22,279 nucleotides of DNA. Source: DATAVK01 sp036267755 (GTDB lineage Bacteria; Actinomycetota; Actinomycetes; JAFAQI01). Made by a program: the position numbers and the translations under genes. This document shows, piece by piece, positions 7,610 through 14,661 of this stretch. The notes below the pieces were generated by a model that saw only the letters and a program-made list of their open reading frames with translations, searched no databases and had not been told where the DNA came from. The stretch spans positions 1-22,279 of the forward strand of contig DATAVK010000140.1 in assembly GCA_036267755.1 (NCBI GenBank), written 5' to 3'. Each line of letters starts with the position of its first letter. The stretch's first letter is position 1.

Positions 7610-8584
7610 CTACTTCTTGATTGCAGCCTCGACGGCCTGGGCGAGCAGGGCCTGCCCGGACACGCTGGGGTGCACGCCGCACGTCGTCGTGCCGTTCTTC
7701 AGCTGGGTGAGCAGCTGCGCCTTGCAAGCATCGCCACCCGCCTGAGCCGCCGCCTTCTTGAACAACGCGAAGGACTTGGCGATCCGGACGTGGAAGGGCT
7801 TCGCGGCGTTCTCCATCGCGCCGTTGAGCGAGTTCGACTGGAGAGTGTCGGTCGAGTTGGAGTAGTCCAGCGAGTAGTACTGCACGATCACGATCTGCCC
7901 GGTGTAGTGGGCGTTGTTACGGATCGCCTTGAGCGTGTGCGTGACGTTCTTGCCGATCTTCGTGAGTACGGCGTTGAACTCTGCCAGCGTCGTGCAGCCG
8001 CCCTTCTCCTGGCACAGGAACCCGTCGTTGGCGCCGATCATGAGCGACACCAAGCGAGTGTTCGGGTGGGCCTTCAGGTACCTGACGGCTGTGGCGAGCT
8101 GGCCATTGCTTGCCTTCGTGTCCTTGTACTTGAAGTGCAGCGGGAAGTTCGTGGCGTAGCCGACCGGAGTCTGGCCGGTCGTCGACGGCGAGTTCTCGCA
8201 GCCGTTGCTGGGCTTCTTCGGGTTGATCAGGCTGGCCGAGGTCTCACCGGGACAGGCGAGGTTGGCCACCTTGAGCCCGAGGTTGCGCTGAATGTCCTCC
8301 GGGTAGCCGACGAACGTCCTCGGCTTGTTGTAGTTGTTCCGAGTGGTCGGGATGGCGTTGGACTCGCGGTAGCCGAACGTCACCGAGTCCCCGAGCGCGA
8401 GGTAGCCGCTGCCTTTCACGACGGGCCGCTGGGCCGCCGGCTTCTTGACCATGTGATGGCTGGCCGCCGGGGTGGCGGACGCCAGCATGGTGCCGGACGA
8501 GCCGGCGACTCCGATCAGGGTGATGCCTGCGCACGCTGCGCCGAGAGCTGCAGTTCGTGCTCGTGTCGAAGGCCTCAAAGCCAT
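7610..8584 (-). CDS. Secreted SGNH/GDSL-family esterase
   Basis: A 324-aa exported hydrolase. The N-terminus has arginines followed by a hydrophobic stretch (11-36) and an Ala-rich cleavage region near ATPAA (37-41), as in Sec signal peptides. SGNH blocks are visible: GDSV at 65-68 with nucleophile Ser67, PGETS at 112-116 supplying Gly113, GAND at 184-187 with Asn186, and the catalytic His305 in CGVHPS. The usual DxxH Asp is replaced by Cys302. The mature part has six cysteines (111, 129, 191, 197, 287, 302), enough for three disulfides as in the Streptomyces extracellular SGNH esterases, where a Ser-His dyad is known. It probably cleaves lipid or polysaccharide esters outside the cell. The start ATG has GAGG 9 nt upstream. 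It is divergent from the amine oxidase. Confidence 0.9.
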   Translation of the reverse strand: MALRPSTRARTAALGAACAGITLIGVAGSSGTMLASATPAASHHMVKKPAAQRPVVKGSGYLALGDSVTFGYRESNAIPTTRNNYNKPRTFVGYPEDIQRNLGLKVANLACPGETSASLINPKKPSNGCENSPSTTGQTPVGYATNFPLHFKYKDTKASNGQLATAVRYLKAHPNTRLVSLMIGANDGFLCQEKGGCTTLAEFNAVLTKIGKNVTHTLKAIRNNAHYTGQIVIVQYYSLDYSNSTDTLQSNSLNGAMENAAKPFHVRIAKSFALFKKAAAQAGGDACKAQLLTQLKNGTTTCGVHPSVSGQALLAQAVEAAIKK

Positions 8585-8631
8585 CGTGTTGCCTCATTTC
8601 GAGAAAATGTCGCGCCGGGACGGGAGGGCCC

Positions 8632-8660
8632 ACATTTGACGCCGGGCGGGCCGATGTCAA
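8632..8660 (-). promoter_or_regulatory. Housekeeping-type promoter of the SGNH esterase gene
   Basis: Reading leftward, a perfect TTGACA -35 (8660-8655) is followed after exactly 17 bp by AAATGT (8637-8632) as a weak -10. This places transcription start near 8625, giving a leader of about 40 nt with a GAGG ribosome site. The -35 is convincing; the -10 matches the consensus only at its key A and final T. Confidence 0.5.
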
Positions 8661-8671
8661 GGACAAACCCG

Positions 8672-8686
8672 AATCCGGTTCGGATT
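8672..8686. promoter_or_regulatory. Operator-like palindrome AATCCG-GTT-CGGATT
   Basis: Two perfect 6-bp arms separated by 3 bp lie 12 bp upstream of the esterase -35 and about 100 bp upstream of the divergent amine oxidase start. The position suits a dimeric regulator controlling either or both genes. No regulator gene is adjacent, and I do not recognise the site as belonging to a known family. Confidence 0.4.
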
Positions 8687-8784
8687 AGTTATGACGCCGG
8701 AGCCAGCGGGTCAGATCGGGGCGCCGCCGCCCTAGCCGTCACTAACGAGCCTCTGGGAGGATCGCCGGGACCTCGGAGGCACGG

Positions 8785-10425
8785 ATGGGCGCTCGCTCGG
8801 GACCCGCTCTCGCCCAGCTCAGGCTGGCGCAGCTCGCCAGTGCTCAGGCGCGCTCGACCGGTGCCGATCTCAGCGAGTCTGCCGCGATCGTCGACGACCG
8901 GCTCACCAGACGTCGAGTGCTGCAGGGAGCCGGCGTCGCGGCGCTGGCCCTCGCCGTCCCCGCCGGCCGCCCCACTCCCGCCCGGGCCGCCGCGGGCAGC
9001 GACAAGCGAGTCGTGATTGTCGGGGGCGGCATCGCCGGGCTCGGGTGCGCCTACCGGCTCTGGCACAGGCACGGGATCCGGTCACATGTGTATGAGTGGG
9101 CGCAGCGCCCGGGCGGTCGGATCCGGACGCTCCGCGGCCACTTCGACGACGACCAGCTGGTGGAAGAGCACGGGGAGTTCATCAACCCCGAGCACACCGT
9201 GACCCTGGCGCTTGCGAAGCACTTCGGGCTCGGCCTGGACAACTGCGACCGCTACCCGCCGGGCCCAAGCCCGGATCAAGAGACCTTCCGCTTCCACGGT
9301 CGGCACTGGCCGCAGGCCGACGTCAACCGCGACTGGCACCGGTTCGGCTACCAGTTGTTCAAGAACGCGGCGGTGCACAAGGCACCTTGGCCAACGACGT
9401 ACCGGCACAGCAGCCAGTGGGGGCGCCGGTACGACGCGATGTCGGTGCGGGAATGGCTGGATGCCTACCTTCCTGGCGGCGGCGCCAGCGACTTCGGTCA
9501 GCTGTGCATCTCCGCGGTCCTCGACGAGTACGGCGGCCCGGCCGAGGAACAGTCCTCGCTCAACCTGGTGTACCTGCTCGGCGGCGATGCCAGCACGAAC
9601 AGCGGCCTGCAACCGCGGTCGGCCCCGCAGCTCGGCGGCGCGGACGAGAAGTGGCACGTGCACGGCGGAAACGACCAGCTGATCACCGGCATCCTTGACC
9701 GCCTGCCGGCCGGCACGCTGCACCTCGACGAGCGGCTCGTCGCCCTGCGGGAGCACGGCAACGGCAGGGTCACGTGCAGCTTCAGCTCGGACCACCGGAT
9801 CAAGGACGTCGTGGCCGACCACGTCGTCCTGGCGCTGCCGTTCACGACGCTCCGCGAGGTCGATACCGCTCGGGTAGCCATCGGCCCGTTGCACCGTCGC
9901 GCGATCCGCGAAGAACCGTTGGGCAGCAACGCAAAGTTCTTCCTGCAGTACTCCCGGCGGGTATGGGACGAGCATCACCGGACCGGCAACGCCTATACCC
10001 GTGGCAACGTCCAGGGCAGCTGGGACGCCACGGGCTACCAGCCCGGCCGGGCCGGCGTTCTCGCCGCTCTGCCCGGTGGTCACATCGGGCAGGACTGGGG
10101 GTCCCGCTACGGGCTGCACCACCACCGAGGCCGGCCACCGGAGCGGATGGTGCGGGACTACCTGGCGAGCTTCGAGCAGCTGTTCCCTGGAAGCCGGTCG
10201 GCGTACAACGGGAAGGCCTTCTTCGTCTGGTCCTCGGGCGACCCGCACATCCGCGGCGCCTACTCCTACCTCAAGGTGGGCCAGTACACCGCCTTCAACG
10301 GCCTCCAGGGGCGACGCGAGGGGCGGCTGCACTTCGCGGGTGAACACACGTCGGTGAACTTCCAGGGCTACATCGAGGGAGCGTTGCGTAGCGGCCATCG
10401 CTGCGCCGACGAGATCGTGTCCTAG
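8785..10425 (+). CDS. Tat-exported flavin-containing amine oxidase
   Basis: The 546-aa product is a flavin monoamine oxidase/L-amino-acid oxidase family enzyme. The FAD dinucleotide-binding motif VVIVGGGIAGLGCAYRL lies at 76-92, followed by the YEWAQRPGGRIRT GG motif near 103-115. The C-terminal FAD-contact block is HFAGEHTS at 516-523 with the downstream YIEGALRSG. A twin-arginine signal is present (TRRRVLQGAGVAALALAVPAG, from 41, with ARA-A cleavage near 67-70), unusually preceded by a 40-residue N-region. Such enzymes oxidise amines or amino acids to imines, releasing hydrogen peroxide. Export with FAD already bound explains the use of Tat. GGAGG sits 6 nt before the ATG. The substrate is unknown. 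Confidence 0.9.
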   Translation: MGARSGPALAQLRLAQLASAQARSTGADLSESAAIVDDRLTRRRVLQGAGVAALALAVPAGRPTPARAAAGSDKRVVIVGGGIAGLGCAYRLWHRHGIRSHVYEWAQRPGGRIRTLRGHFDDDQLVEEHGEFINPEHTVTLALAKHFGLGLDNCDRYPPGPSPDQETFRFHGRHWPQADVNRDWHRFGYQLFKNAAVHKAPWPTTYRHSSQWGRRYDAMSVREWLDAYLPGGGASDFGQLCISAVLDEYGGPAEEQSSLNLVYLLGGDASTNSGLQPRSAPQLGGADEKWHVHGGNDQLITGILDRLPAGTLHLDERLVALREHGNGRVTCSFSSDHRIKDVVADHVVLALPFTTLREVDTARVAIGPLHRRAIREEPLGSNAKFFLQYSRRVWDEHHRTGNAYTRGNVQGSWDATGYQPGRAGVLAALPGGHIGQDWGSRYGLHHHRGRPPERMVRDYLASFEQLFPGSRSAYNGKAFFVWSSGDPHIRGAYSYLKVGQYTAFNGLQGRREGRLHFAGEHTSVNFQGYIEGALRSGHRCADEIVS

Positions 10426-11063
10426 CCACCCGCCGACGGCTCGCGCACCGGGTCGATGACCTGGACGTGCATCGCGCGGAAGGCCTCGGCGCTCGCCGCC
10501 AAGACCCGCTGCCGAGGGTCAGGCACCGCGATCCGATCCTCGAGGAGCAGTGGGAGCAGCGATGCGAGCCGAGGATCGGCGAGGACCCGGTCGCAAGTCA
10601 CCCGGTCACCGCCCGCGACCACGGCGTCGAGCGACGCCGCCTCCCGCAGCAGGACCGCGGCGATCACGTCGGCGGCGGCCTGCTCGGCGACCCGCGCCTG
10701 ACCCTCGCGCCGCCGGGCGAACCGCTGCTGCGACCAGCCGCCGGCGGCACTGCGTCCTTGGACGTGACGGCTGCCGACCTTGGAGGCCACCAGCTGCGAG
10801 CCGTCGAAGATCCCGGCCGCATACCCGCCGCGACGAACCAGGACGACCCCGACCCGACGGGCCCGCTCGACATGCTCGACCAGTCCGCCGTATGCCGCGG
10901 ATGGGTCGACGGGGAGTGGCGGGAACGGGACCCGGCACCGGGCCTGGGCACCGTCGCGTGCGGTGACGACCACCAGGAGTGGGTCCGCCTCCCACGTGAG
11001 CTCGCCGTGCCGCTCACCGAACCTGGCAAGGAAACCCGCCACGCGCTCGGCAGGCACCGACAC
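10422..11063 (-). CDS. acVLRF1-family peptidyl-tRNA hydrolase (Vms1-like release factor)
   Basis: About 213 aa matching the actinobacterial branch of the VLRF1 (Vms1/ANKZF1-like release factor) group, related to eRF1. The catalytic loop is AAGGWSQQRFARRR (106-119), where GGWSQ aligns with the GGSQ-type loop of yeast Vms1 and the Gln acts like that of GGQ release factors. The preceding strand GIFDGSQLVASKVGSRHVQG fits the family. Eukaryotic relatives release nascent chains from stalled 60S-peptidyl-tRNA complexes, so a role in bacterial ribosome rescue is plausible but inferred. I start at the GTG at 11063, which has GAGG 8 nt upstream; a TTG at 11081 is an alternative. The stop overlaps the amine oxidase stop (10422-10425). 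The NUDIX gene lies just upstream in the same direction. Confidence 0.85.
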   Translation of the reverse strand: MSVPAERVAGFLARFGERHGELTWEADPLLVVVTARDGAQARCRVPFPPLPVDPSAAYGGLVEHVERARRVGVVLVRRGGYAAGIFDGSQLVASKVGSRHVQGRSAAGGWSQQRFARRREGQARVAEQAAADVIAAVLLREAASLDAVVAGGDRVTCDRVLADPRLASLLPLLLEDRIAVPDPRQRVLAASAEAFRAMHVQVIDPVREPSAGG

Positions 11064-11086
11064 GGAACGGGCCTCGGACAACCGGC

Positions 11087-11557
11087 TCAGCCGATCCGGT
11101 CGATCAACTGGTCCAGGAAGGCGCGCTGCCCCACGACGAGCCGCTCGCGGGCGTCTTCGACCGTGGACCACTCGACCCGGTCCAGCTCCGGGAACTCCGC
11201 CTGTTTCCCCGACCGGGGCGGCCACTCGATCTGGAACGTGCCGGGCACGACGCTGCTCGGGTCGAGCTCGCCCTGACCGGCCCAGACCACTAGCCGTTTC
11301 CCGCTGGGCTGCCTGACCTCGCCGAGCTCGACCAGGTCGGCGGGGTCGACCGGCAGCGCGACGCCGAGCTCCTCGGTGAACTCCCGAAGCGCCGCCTGCA
11401 ACGGCGGCTCGGTGTCGTCGTACTCGCCCTTCGGCAGCGACCACGCGCCCCCGTCCTTGCGCGTCCAGAACGGGCCGCCCATGTGCCCGATCAGGACTTC
11501 GAGGGCGCCCGACGCGGATCGCCGCCAGAGCAGGATCCCCGCGCTGCGCACCGGCAT
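11087..11557 (-). CDS. NUDIX hydrolase (COG4119-like)
   Basis: The 156-aa product contains a complete Nudix box: Gly44, Glu50, Arg58-Glu59, Glu62-Glu63 and Gly65 in GEYDDTEPPLQ...REFTEELGV. It starts MPVRSAGILLWRR and has the HMGGPFWTRKDGGAWSLPKG stretch typical of the COG4119 'predicted NTP pyrophosphohydrolase' branch. The family hydrolyses nucleoside diphosphates linked to another moiety; the substrate is unknown. Two further in-frame starts lie at 11566 and 11578; I prefer the ATG at 11557, which has a GGGGGG run just upstream and fits the family N-terminus. Its stop lies 23 bp before the chosen acVLRF1 start, suggesting one transcript. Confidence 0.9.
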   Translation of the reverse strand: MPVRSAGILLWRRSASGALEVLIGHMGGPFWTRKDGGAWSLPKGEYDDTEPPLQAALREFTEELGVALPVDPADLVELGEVRQPSGKRLVVWAGQGELDPSSVVPGTFQIEWPPRSGKQAEFPELDRVEWSTVEDARERLVVGQRAFLDQLIDRIG

Positions 11558-11591
11558 GCCCCCCATCTTGCCGGTCACGCCGCGCGCGGTG

Positions 11592-11996
11592 TCAGCTCGG
11601 TCGCTGCGACATCCGCAGGTTGTTCCCGGACGGATCGCGGAAGCCGCAGTCGCGGACGCCGTAGAACATGTCGGTCGGCTCCTGGGTGATCTCAGCTCCG
11701 GACGCGCGGACCCGCTCGAAGGTCGCGTCGAGGTCGTCGACCTCGAAGATCGCGCCGGCCAGGTTGCCCTTGGCCACCATCTCGCGGAGCGCGGGTGCGG
11801 CCTCGCCGCGGCCCATTTCGGGAACCTCCAGAACGATTTCTACGCCGTCCTGGCCGGGAGCACCGATGGTCAGCCAGCGGAAGTCTTCGAAGGGCACGTC
11901 CGCCCTGACCTCCAGGCCGATGACGTCGCGGTAGAAGGCCAGGGCGATGTCCTGGTCGTGGACGGTGATGAAGGTGTGCGACAGGGTGATGGTCAT
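11592..11996 (-). CDS. VOC (glyoxalase/bleomycin-resistance) superfamily protein
   Basis: A 134-aa single-domain VOC protein with two beta-alpha-beta-beta-beta repeats. The first begins LSHTFITVHDQDIALAFYRDVIGL and the second GAIFEVDDLDATFERV, ending in CGFRDPSGNNLRM. His7 is at the usual first metal-ligand position, but the C-terminal Glu normally found after DPxGN is replaced (NNLRM), so metal-dependent glyoxalase activity is doubtful; a binding or resistance role is possible. It begins 9 bp after the AraC-type regulator on the same strand, with AGG about 8 nt before the ATG, and is almost certainly co-transcribed with it. The NUDIX gene follows 34 bp downstream. Confidence 0.9.
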   Translation of the reverse strand: MTITLSHTFITVHDQDIALAFYRDVIGLEVRADVPFEDFRWLTIGAPGQDGVEIVLEVPEMGRGEAAPALREMVAKGNLAGAIFEVDDLDATFERVRASGAEITQEPTDMFYGVRDCGFRDPSGNNLRMSQRPS

Positions 11997-12005
11997 GCGA
12001 GCAAC

Positions 12006-12428
12006 CTAGGGCCGCGAGGGCTCGCGGGCTTCTCGATTCCTGCTCGGTCGACTCCGTTCCCGGGCGACACAGCCGGGTACGACGGCCGCTGCCCGATGAT
12101 CGCGGGCCCGGTAGGCACTCGGGCTCTCCCCCACCAGCTCCCGGAACCGTGAGCTGAACGATCCGAGCGATGTGCAGCCGACCTCGACACAGACCTGCGT
12201 CACCGACAGGTCGCCACGTCGCAGCAACGCCTTGGCACGTTCGATCCGCCGTGTCATCAGGTAGCCGTACGGCGTTTCGCCGTACGCCGCCCGAAACTGC
12301 CGGGAGAAGTGCGCGGGCGACATCAGCGCGGCCCGCGCGATCGCCATGACGTCGAGCGGGCGCGCATACTCCCGGTCCATGAGATCTTTCGCCCGGCGCA
12401 GATGCCCCAGGTCGTCGAATGACGTCAC
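12006..12428 (-). CDS. AraC-family regulator lacking a ligand-binding domain
   Basis: The 140-aa product is essentially only the AraC/XylS DNA-binding domain. The first helix-turn-helix spans about 27-47 (VMAIARAALMSPAHFSRQF) and the second about 75-96 (SVTQVCVEVGCTSLGSFSSRF), followed by the family signature ELVGESPSAYR. An arginine-rich tail of about 30 residues follows. No sensor domain is present, so it may act like the small MarA/SoxS-type regulators, whose activity follows their abundance. The immediate downstream VOC gene is its likely target; AraC-VOC pairs are frequent in actinobacteria. The start is a GTG at 12428 without an obvious ribosome site; an ATG at 12380 is possible. Confidence 0.9.
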   Translation of the reverse strand: MTSFDDLGHLRRAKDLMDREYARPLDVMAIARAALMSPAHFSRQFRAAYGETPYGYLMTRRIERAKALLRRGDLSVTQVCVEVGCTSLGSFSSRFRELVGESPSAYRARDHRAAAVVPGCVARERSRPSRNREAREPSRP

Positions 12429-12483
12429 AGTGGCCAGACTGCCATGGCGCGGGGCAGGTTCGCGACAGTCTGCCCGGGTGGAG

Positions 12484-12855
12484 TCAGACCTCGATCGACA
12501 CCAGGCGCAGCGTCCGCACCGAGGTGACCGTTACACCGCGGTGAGCCGTCATCAGCGCAGCGGCGAAGTCGCCCCGCGCCGAGGCGTCCTCGCCGAGAAC
12601 AGCCCAGTTGCGGCGGTCGAGCCACGCACCGTGGACCGCCTGCGGTCGGTGCCGGTTGCTCGGAGCGTCGATCTGCCCGCGTGCGGTGTCCTCGCCTAGG
12701 GCGCAGATCCCGGCGACGTCCGCCCAGCGGTCCCGGAGCTCGGTGGCGAGCTCCACGAGACGCTCGCGGCTGTCTCCCACGCGGACGGCTTCGAGGTAGG
12801 CGCGTTCGGAGGCGTTCGCCTTGCTGGACGCTTGTTCGTAGTCCGTGTCCAGCAT
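12484..12855 (-). CDS. Hypothetical protein (123 aa)
   Basis: I do not recognise this protein. It is read leftward from an ATG at 12855 with an excellent ribosome site (GGGAGG, 7 nt spacing), and its codon use has the strong G/C third-position bias of its neighbours, so I think it is real. The N-terminal half (2-60) is charged and probably helical (ASERAYLEAVRVGDSRERL); the second half contains two similar short segments, LGEDTARG (about 62-69) and LGEDASARG (about 91-99), and ends in a beta-like VTVTSVRTLRLVSIEV. There is no signal peptide or membrane segment and only one cysteine. It sits 55 bp upstream of the AraC gene in the same direction. An open extension to 12963 lacks a start with similar support. 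Confidence 0.6.
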   Translation of the reverse strand: MLDTDYEQASSKANASERAYLEAVRVGDSRERLVELATELRDRWADVAGICALGEDTARGQIDAPSNRHRPQAVHGAWLDRRNWAVLGEDASARGDFAAALMTAHRGVTVTSVRTLRLVSIEV

Positions 12856-12881
12856 CAGCCCGCCTCCCGTGAAACCGCCTG

Positions 12882-12895
12882 TGACTCTCAAGTCA
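12882..12895. promoter_or_regulatory. Small palindrome TGACT-N4-AGTCA upstream of the 123-aa gene
   Basis: Perfect 5-bp arms separated by CTCA lie 27-40 bp upstream of the ATG of the 123-aa gene, where an operator would fall. On the leftward strand a TTGACT and a TACGAT are nearby but not at standard spacing, so I call no promoter. Chance is a fair explanation. Confidence 0.25.
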
Positions 12896-12982
12896 GGCAT
12901 CGTAGTGCTTATCGTCTGAAACCGGCCAAACCTTGAGTCAATCCGCGTGACCAACTGCGTCAACGGTAGTAGGGCGGTGGAA

Positions 12983-14626
12983 TCACTTGCCGTCGTGCAC
13001 GAGGTCCCCGCGGATCCAGGTCTGCCGGACCGTGGCCCGGCAGATGTCAGCGGAATCGATGTGACTCAAGTCGGCGTCGATGACGGCCAGGTCGGCGTCC
13101 ATCCCTTCGCGGATCGATCCGGCTCGCTCGGCCACGCCGTTCACAGCCGCGCTGCCCGAGGTGTACGCCGCCAGCATGGTAGTGAGGTCGATCGCCTGCT
13201 CCGGCAGCAACGGGTCCTTCCCCGCACCGCCGGCGTCGGTCGGCAGGCTCCGATTGACCGCGACATGGAGGGCCAGCAGTGGGTCCGGGCTGCTCACCGG
13301 CCAGTCACTGCCGCCGCACAGCGCCGCGCCCGCCGCCTGCAGTGAGTGGAACGGGTACTGCCAGCCCGACCTGCGGTCGCCGAGGAACGGGATCGTGAGC
13401 TCGTCCATCTGCGGCTCGTGCGCCGCCCAGAGCGCTTGCAGGTTGGCGGTGGCTCCGAGCTGCGCGAACCGTGGGATGTCGTCGGGATGGACGACCTGCA
13501 GATGCGCCAGGTGGTGCCGACATTCGGCCGACCCGCCGGCCCGGCGCGCGGCGTCAATGGCGTCGAGGGCGTTGCGGACCGCCCGATCGCCGAGTGCATG
13601 GAAATGAACCTGGAACCCCTCGCGGTCCAGAGCCGTCACGTATCGCGGCAGCTCGTCCGGGTCGATGAAGTCCAGTCCGGTGTGGTCACCTGCGCACGCG
13701 TCGGCCCCGAGGTAGGGCTCGAGCATGGCGGCCGTGTGGTTCTCGACGATGCCGTCGAGCATCATCTTGATGCTGGTGGCGCGGAACCGGTCGCTGCCGC
13801 CACGACCGCGCCGCTCGACCAGCTCCTCGACCTGGTCCAGGCCGCGATTCCGGTCCCACCACAGAGCTCCCACCACCGTGGCCGACAGCGACCCGTCTCC
13901 CGCTGCACGCAGGTACGACGGCAGCGGGTCGGCACCGTCCTGGTAGGCACCGACGATGGCGTCCTGCCATCCGGTGACACCGAGGCCGGCCAGGTGTCGC
14001 TGTGCGAGGAGCAACGCGTAGTACCAGTCGTCCGGCGTCGGCTCAGGGAGCAGGTGCCCAACCAGATCCGACGCGCCTTCTTGAAGCATTCCCAGCGCGA
14101 CACCTTGGGCGTCGCGCTCGATCCGACCATCCGCCGGGTCGGGCGTGCGGTCATCGATGCCGGCCAGCTCGAGGGCTCGGCTGTTGACCCACGTGCCGTG
14201 CCCGTCGCGGTTGGACAGGCAGACCGGCCGGTCGGGGACGACCGCGTCGAGCAGGCCGCGAGTCGGGATGCCGCCGGGGAACGCCTCCATCGCCCAGCCA
14301 CCGCCGGTGATCCAGGTCTCATGAGGATGCTGTTCGGCGTACGCCGCGACCAGATCGACGTACTCCGGTGCGGTCCCGCCGCTGCTCAAGTCGCAGTGGC
14401 GCATCTGGTTGCCGGCGAAGACCGGGTGGGCGTGCGCGTCGATGAACCCGGGGACGAGGGTGCCGCCCTGAAGGTCGACCGGCTCGGGCGATCCGGTCGG
14501 GGCGTCGCTGCCGATTACCGCGATCCGGCTGCCGCGGACGATGACGCCCGTGCCGGCAGCAAGGAACCGATGGCCATCGAAGACGGTGCCGTTGGTGAAG
14601 AACAGGTCGCGGCCGTTGTCGTGCAC
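12983..14626 (-). CDS. YtcJ-type amidohydrolase
   Basis: A 547-aa metal-dependent hydrolase of the amidohydrolase superfamily, YtcJ/amidohydrolase-3 branch. Visible metal and active-site motifs are DAHAHP at 63-68, IKMMLDG (287-292) with a Lys at the carboxylysine-like position, HFHALGD at 341-347, HHLAHLQ at 371-377, and GGSDWPV at 438-444. The N-terminal beta domain (FFTNGTVFDG) and C-terminal IREGMDADLAVID complete the composite fold. Members hydrolyse N-formyl or other amides; the substrate is unknown. I start at the GTG at 14626, with GAGG 5 nt upstream. The frame stays open to 14767 but that stretch overlaps the methyltransferase. It lies 35 bp after the methyltransferase in the same direction and is the last gene of that leftward set. 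Confidence 0.92.
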   Translation of the reverse strand: MHDNGRDLFFTNGTVFDGHRFLAAGTGVIVRGSRIAVIGSDAPTGSPEPVDLQGGTLVPGFIDAHAHPVFAGNQMRHCDLSSGGTAPEYVDLVAAYAEQHPHETWITGGGWAMEAFPGGIPTRGLLDAVVPDRPVCLSNRDGHGTWVNSRALELAGIDDRTPDPADGRIERDAQGVALGMLQEGASDLVGHLLPEPTPDDWYYALLLAQRHLAGLGVTGWQDAIVGAYQDGADPLPSYLRAAGDGSLSATVVGALWWDRNRGLDQVEELVERRGRGGSDRFRATSIKMMLDGIVENHTAAMLEPYLGADACAGDHTGLDFIDPDELPRYVTALDREGFQVHFHALGDRAVRNALDAIDAARRAGGSAECRHHLAHLQVVHPDDIPRFAQLGATANLQALWAAHEPQMDELTIPFLGDRRSGWQYPFHSLQAAGAALCGGSDWPVSSPDPLLALHVAVNRSLPTDAGGAGKDPLLPEQAIDLTTMLAAYTSGSAAVNGVAERAGSIREGMDADLAVIDADLSHIDSADICRATVRQTWIRGDLVHDGK

Positions 14627-14661
14627 ATCACCCTCACAGCGTTCGGTGTGACGGCATCCAA

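Noticed and set aside
5881..7620. A 579-codon open frame on the + strand
   Set aside because: It lies antisense to the DUF885 gene, whose motifs HEAVPGHH and EGWGLYAE are clear. Long antisense frames are normal at this GC content and its product is Arg/Gly/Val-rich without a motif.
11580..11589. Palindrome CCGCGCGCGG between the VOC and NUDIX genes
   Set aside because: It is a simple CG alternation expected by chance in GC-rich DNA, with no T tract for a terminator.
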